A stretch of DNA of 64,000 nucleotides from Butyrivibrio sp. WCD3002 (GTDB lineage Bacteria > Bacillota > Clostridia > Lachnospirales > Lachnospiraceae), in NCBI RefSeq assembly GCF_000424265.1, contig NZ_AUJO01000014.1:1-64000 (forward strand), given 5' to 3'. How positions within the stretch are numbered: the first letter of the stretch is position 1; each line of letters starts with the position of its first letter. The notes under the pieces are model-generated. The model was not told the DNA's origin. It made no database searches and was given only the letters and a program-made list of their open reading frames with translations. Below are positions 61,866-64,000 of the stretch, one piece after another. The translations under genes were made by a program, and so were the position numbers.

Positions 61866-62336
61866 TTGAGTACCGCAGCTATAGTAATGATAGTAATCTT
61901 AGTAATTTTGATCATAGCTCTTGTAACCCTTACAATCCTTGGCAAAAGAGCACAGAAGCGTCAGGAAGAGCAACAGGCTCAGATGGAAGCTGTTAAGCAG
62001 AGTATTTCCATGCTGATAATCGACAAAAAGAGAATGCGTATTAACGAAGCAGGACTTCCTGCAGCCGTTATGGAGAACACACCAAAGCTTCTTAGACGTT
62101 CAAAGCTTCCGATCCTTAAGGTTAAGGTTGGTCCCCAGATCATGAATCTCGTATGTGATGAGAAGATTTTTGATTCTGTTCCTGTAAAAAAGGAAGTAAA
62201 GGCTGAAGTAAGTGGAATCTACGTACTTTCTGTTAAGGGCATTCGCGGAAGTAACGTTGCTCCCGAAGAAAAGAAAGGCTTCTGGAAAAACCTTGTTGCT
62301 AAGGCAAAGGAGAAGGCAGGAGCAAAGCCTTTATAA
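61866..62336 (+). CDS. Conserved hypothetical membrane protein
   Basis: A 156-residue protein with one N-terminal membrane helix (residues 5-27), a short Gln/Glu-rich charged segment (RQEEQQAQMEAVKQ), a probable small beta domain (LPILKVKVGPQIMNLVCDEKIF) and a lysine-rich tail. No named family is recognised. The start is a TTG at 61866 with GGAGG six bases before it. It is the only gene between the lipoprotein and ispE. Confidence 0.75.
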   Translation: MSTAAIVMIVILVILIIALVTLTILGKRAQKRQEEQQAQMEAVKQSISMLIIDKKRMRINEAGLPAAVMENTPKLLRRSKLPILKVKVGPQIMNLVCDEKIFDSVPVKKEVKAEVSGIYVLSVKGIRGSNVAPEEKKGFWKNLVAKAKEKAGAKPL

Positions 62337-62351
62337 TTCAAATGTAAATCT

Positions 62352-62382
62352 GCTGCGAGGGAAATCCTTCGCAGCTTTTTTT
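62352..62382 (+). terminator. Intrinsic terminator
   Basis: A 10-bp stem (62352-62361 against 62366-62375, one G-U pair) with an AAAT loop and seven T residues (62376-62382), 15 nt after the stop codon. Confidence 0.9.
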
Positions 62383-62440
62383 ATGTTCACCTAAGGGATT
62401 TCACAAACAGAATCCTTTCTGGCACACGTATTCAAATTCA

Positions 62441-62470
62441 TTGTGTTAATAAGCGTTTTTATTATATATT
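62441..62470 (+). promoter_or_regulatory. Possible ispE promoter
   Basis: TTGTGT (62441-62446) and TATATT (62465-62470), spaced 18 bp, about 43 nt before the ispE start. Confidence 0.4.
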
Positions 62471-62513
62471 TATAGTAAGGATTAAACATATTCTTATCCG
62501 AAAGGAAAAATAA

Positions 62514-63374
62514 ATGATAACAAGAAAAGCATACGCAAAAATTAACCTGGGTCTTGATGTCCTGGGAAGACGAGAGGATGGCTATCATATCGTAAAAATG
62601 ATCATGCAGAGCATTGACCTCCATGACGAACTGTCCTTTGAAAATCGCGACGACGGACAGATAATCATTATGACTGCCAATCCCAGAATCCCCACAGATA
62701 AATCCAATCTAATATGGAAGGTTGCCGCTCAGCTAAAAGAAAAATACGGCATTGAAAAAGGTGTAACCGTAAGCCTTAAAAAACACATTCCTATGGCTGC
62801 CGGCCTGGCAGGCGGAAGCACAGATGGAGCTGCAACTTATCATGCCCTTAACGAACTTTGGAACCTTGGTCTTAGCCAGGAAGAATTATGCGAGCTGGCA
62901 ACACCTTTAGGTGCTGACATACCTTACTGCATCTGCGGTGGCACTGCTCTCTCAGAGGGAATAGGCGAAAAACTGACATTTCTAAGGGATATGCCTTCAT
63001 GCCATATAGTCATCGCAAAGCCTTCCATCGATGTTTCAACGGCATGGGCCTATACAACTCTTGATTCCAAGCCTATAGAAAATCATCCCGACATAGATGG
63101 CATAATGGGCGCTATCGAGAAGCGCGACCTTGCCGGTATAACAGACAGACTTGGAAATGTATTAGAACCTGTAACTGCTTCAAAATACACTGTTATCGAA
63201 GATATAAGACAAATTCTTCTTGCCAACGGCGCCATGGGTGCAAGAATGAGCGGAAGCGGTCCAACAGTATTTGGAATTTTTGAAAACAAGAATCTGGTCT
63301 ATGCAGAACATGCCATAAACGAGCTTAGAAGCAGAGGAATCGCTCCGGAGCTTTATATCACAAAGCCTGTATAA
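62514..63374 (+). CDS. ispE: 4-diphosphocytidyl-2-C-methyl-D-erythritol kinase
   Basis: IspE phosphorylates CDP-methylerythritol in the non-mevalonate isoprenoid pathway. It is a GHMP kinase of 286 residues: the N-terminal AYAKINLGLDVLGRREDGYH, the ATP loop IPMAAGLAGGSTDGAATYHA and the C-terminal GARMSGSGPTVFGIF are diagnostic. The DUF1934 gene follows after 11 nt and is likely cotranscribed. Confidence 0.96.
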   Translation: MITRKAYAKINLGLDVLGRREDGYHIVKMIMQSIDLHDELSFENRDDGQIIIMTANPRIPTDKSNLIWKVAAQLKEKYGIEKGVTVSLKKHIPMAAGLAGGSTDGAATYHALNELWNLGLSQEELCELATPLGADIPYCICGGTALSEGIGEKLTFLRDMPSCHIVIAKPSIDVSTAWAYTTLDSKPIENHPDIDGIMGAIEKRDLAGITDRLGNVLEPVTASKYTVIEDIRQILLANGAMGARMSGSGPTVFGIFENKNLVYAEHAINELRSRGIAPELYITKPV

Positions 63375-63385
63375 AGGTAAAAAAT

Positions 63386-63811
63386 ATGAATGGAAAAATT
63401 AAGATAATCGGCGCACACGATCATGGTGACGGCAAGCCCGAAATAGTAAAAACCGAATGTACTGCTTCCTGCATCACCGACGGAAACAGTACCTTAATCC
63501 AATACTATGACCCTGCTGATGATGATAAGCTGCATATAAGAACACATCACACCCTTATAATCGGGAATGGAAAATTCTCCATGTCACAAACGGGCTCTGT
63601 AAATTCCGAGCTTCATTTTGGGCTTGGAGAAACCTGTGAGACCGACTATCAGACCCAGTACGGCATCATGAAGCTTACAGCCATTACAAGGCACCTGATG
63701 ATCGAAGAAACACCAAAAAAAATCTCCGTCCACCTCCAGTACGAACTACAGGCTGACGGAGAAAAAATCTCTGATTCAAAGGTCAGGGTATCCTTCACTT
63801 TTACAGAATAA
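63386..63811 (+). CDS. DUF1934 domain-containing protein
   Basis: A 141-residue protein with a predominantly beta-strand pattern, consistent with the lipocalin/calycin-like DUF1934 (YwiB-type) family (SMSQTGSVNSELHFGLGETCET, YGIMKLTAITRHLMIEE). The function is unknown. It often neighbours arginyl-tRNA synthetase or cell-envelope genes in Firmicutes; here it follows ispE. Confidence 0.8.
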   Translation: MNGKIKIIGAHDHGDGKPEIVKTECTASCITDGNSTLIQYYDPADDDKLHIRTHHTLIIGNGKFSMSQTGSVNSELHFGLGETCETDYQTQYGIMKLTAITRHLMIEETPKKISVHLQYELQADGEKISDSKVRVSFTFTE

Positions 63812-63823
63812 TACAAAATTATT

Positions 63824-63853
63824 TTATCGGAGCTTATTCAACGGCTCCGATAA
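63824..63853. terminator. Hairpin between converging DUF1934 and pyrD genes
   Basis: A perfect 10-bp stem TTATCGGAGC/GCTCCGATAA (63824-63833 against 63844-63853) overlaps the last codons of pyrD and follows the DUF1934 stop. It probably terminates the plus-strand transcript. Confidence 0.65.
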
Positions 63854-64000
63854 TTTCATTTATGTCCTCAATTCCCTGCTCAGACATATAACGCTCTATT
63901 CCTTCGATTACCTCTATTGTTGCATAGGGGTTATGGAAGTTCATTGCACCAACTGCAACTCCTGTTGCTCCTGCAAGCATGAATTCAATGGCATCCTCTG
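63834..64000 (-). CDS. pyrD: Dihydroorotate dehydrogenase, C-terminal end (partial)
   Basis: The gene runs off the right edge. The last 54 residues are visible: EDAIEFMLAGATGVAVGAMN, then FHNPYATIEVIEGIERYMSE and a short end with stop at 63834. The flavin phosphate-binding strand and helix (AGATGVAVGAMNF) and the NPYA/IEGIE ending match PyrD of the heterodimeric (PyrDB) class of Firmicutes, which oxidises dihydroorotate in pyrimidine synthesis. Confidence 0.8.
   Translation of the reverse strand, partial: EDAIEFMLAGATGVAVGAMNFHNPYATIEVIEGIERYMSEQGIEDINEIIGAVE

Overview
The window looks like a chromosome segment from a low-to-moderate GC, anaerobic, monoderm Firmicute of the Lachnospiraceae, probably near Butyrivibrio or Pseudobutyrivibrio. 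This is an inference from gene content: a pyruvate formate-lyase activase, a rapZ-whiA-crh-like block with HPr kinase, YesM/YesN-type two-component genes, ABC-F, secreted NlpC/P60 and trigger-factor-like lipoproteins, many class I SAM methyltransferases and GNATs, and no outer-membrane genes. I see no rRNA, tRNA, transposase, integrase or CRISPR array.

Layout. 1-452 has no protein gene but is full of nested hairpins, including a 136-nt compound palindrome, and ends in strong terminators. 453-5011 (minus) holds pflA, hypB, a Na/Pi cotransporter and a GNAT; 5132-5659 is a cyclophilin. 5851-15994 (minus) is a housekeeping block: lipid kinase, a Crh-like HPr with Glu15, whiA, rapZ, murB, a ROK glucokinase, hprK, uvrC and ftsH. 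16299-19443 (plus) is a triad of a band-7/SPFH zinc-ribbon protein, a zinc-ribbon membrane protein and a TPM-domain protein. 19530-26164 is a cyclic-di-GMP cluster: two plus-strand membrane GGDEF proteins facing a minus-strand operon of a GGDEF protein, a degenerate HD-GYP protein and a solute-binding lipoprotein. 26270-34906 (minus) carries an UlaG-like hydrolase, a flavin reductase, an ABC-F protein, an NSS transporter, a LytTR operon with a visible operator, a GNAT, an SPL-like radical SAM enzyme and a methyltransferase.

35155-38800 (plus) is a polar amino-acid ABC operon led by a peptidase C26 gene behind a promoter-proximal terminator. 38823-39752 is a metallophosphoesterase. 39881-48001 (minus) is a carbohydrate ABC importer with two binding proteins and a YesM/YesN sensor pair but no ATPase. 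48141-53466 (minus) is an accessory stretch: methyltransferase, a P-loop kinase behind an erm-like leader peptide and switchable hairpins, an RmlC-like epimerase, a double GNAT, NUDIX, HAD, and a PD-(D/E)XK-like protein. Upstream of that last gene lies an array of 38-nt palindromes (53587-53927). 54106-61710 (minus) returns to core genes: guaA, dgt, NlpC/P60, asnS and a secreted trigger-factor-like lipoprotein. The right end carries a small membrane protein, ispE, a DUF1934 protein, and the 3' end of pyrD running off the edge.

The best candidates for undescribed biology are the leader-peptide attenuator of the P-loop kinase, the palindrome array next to the nuclease-like gene, the 136-nt compound palindrome at the left edge, the solute-binding protein/cyclic-di-GMP operon, and the alpha/beta-hydrolase-like protein that has lost its nucleophile region.
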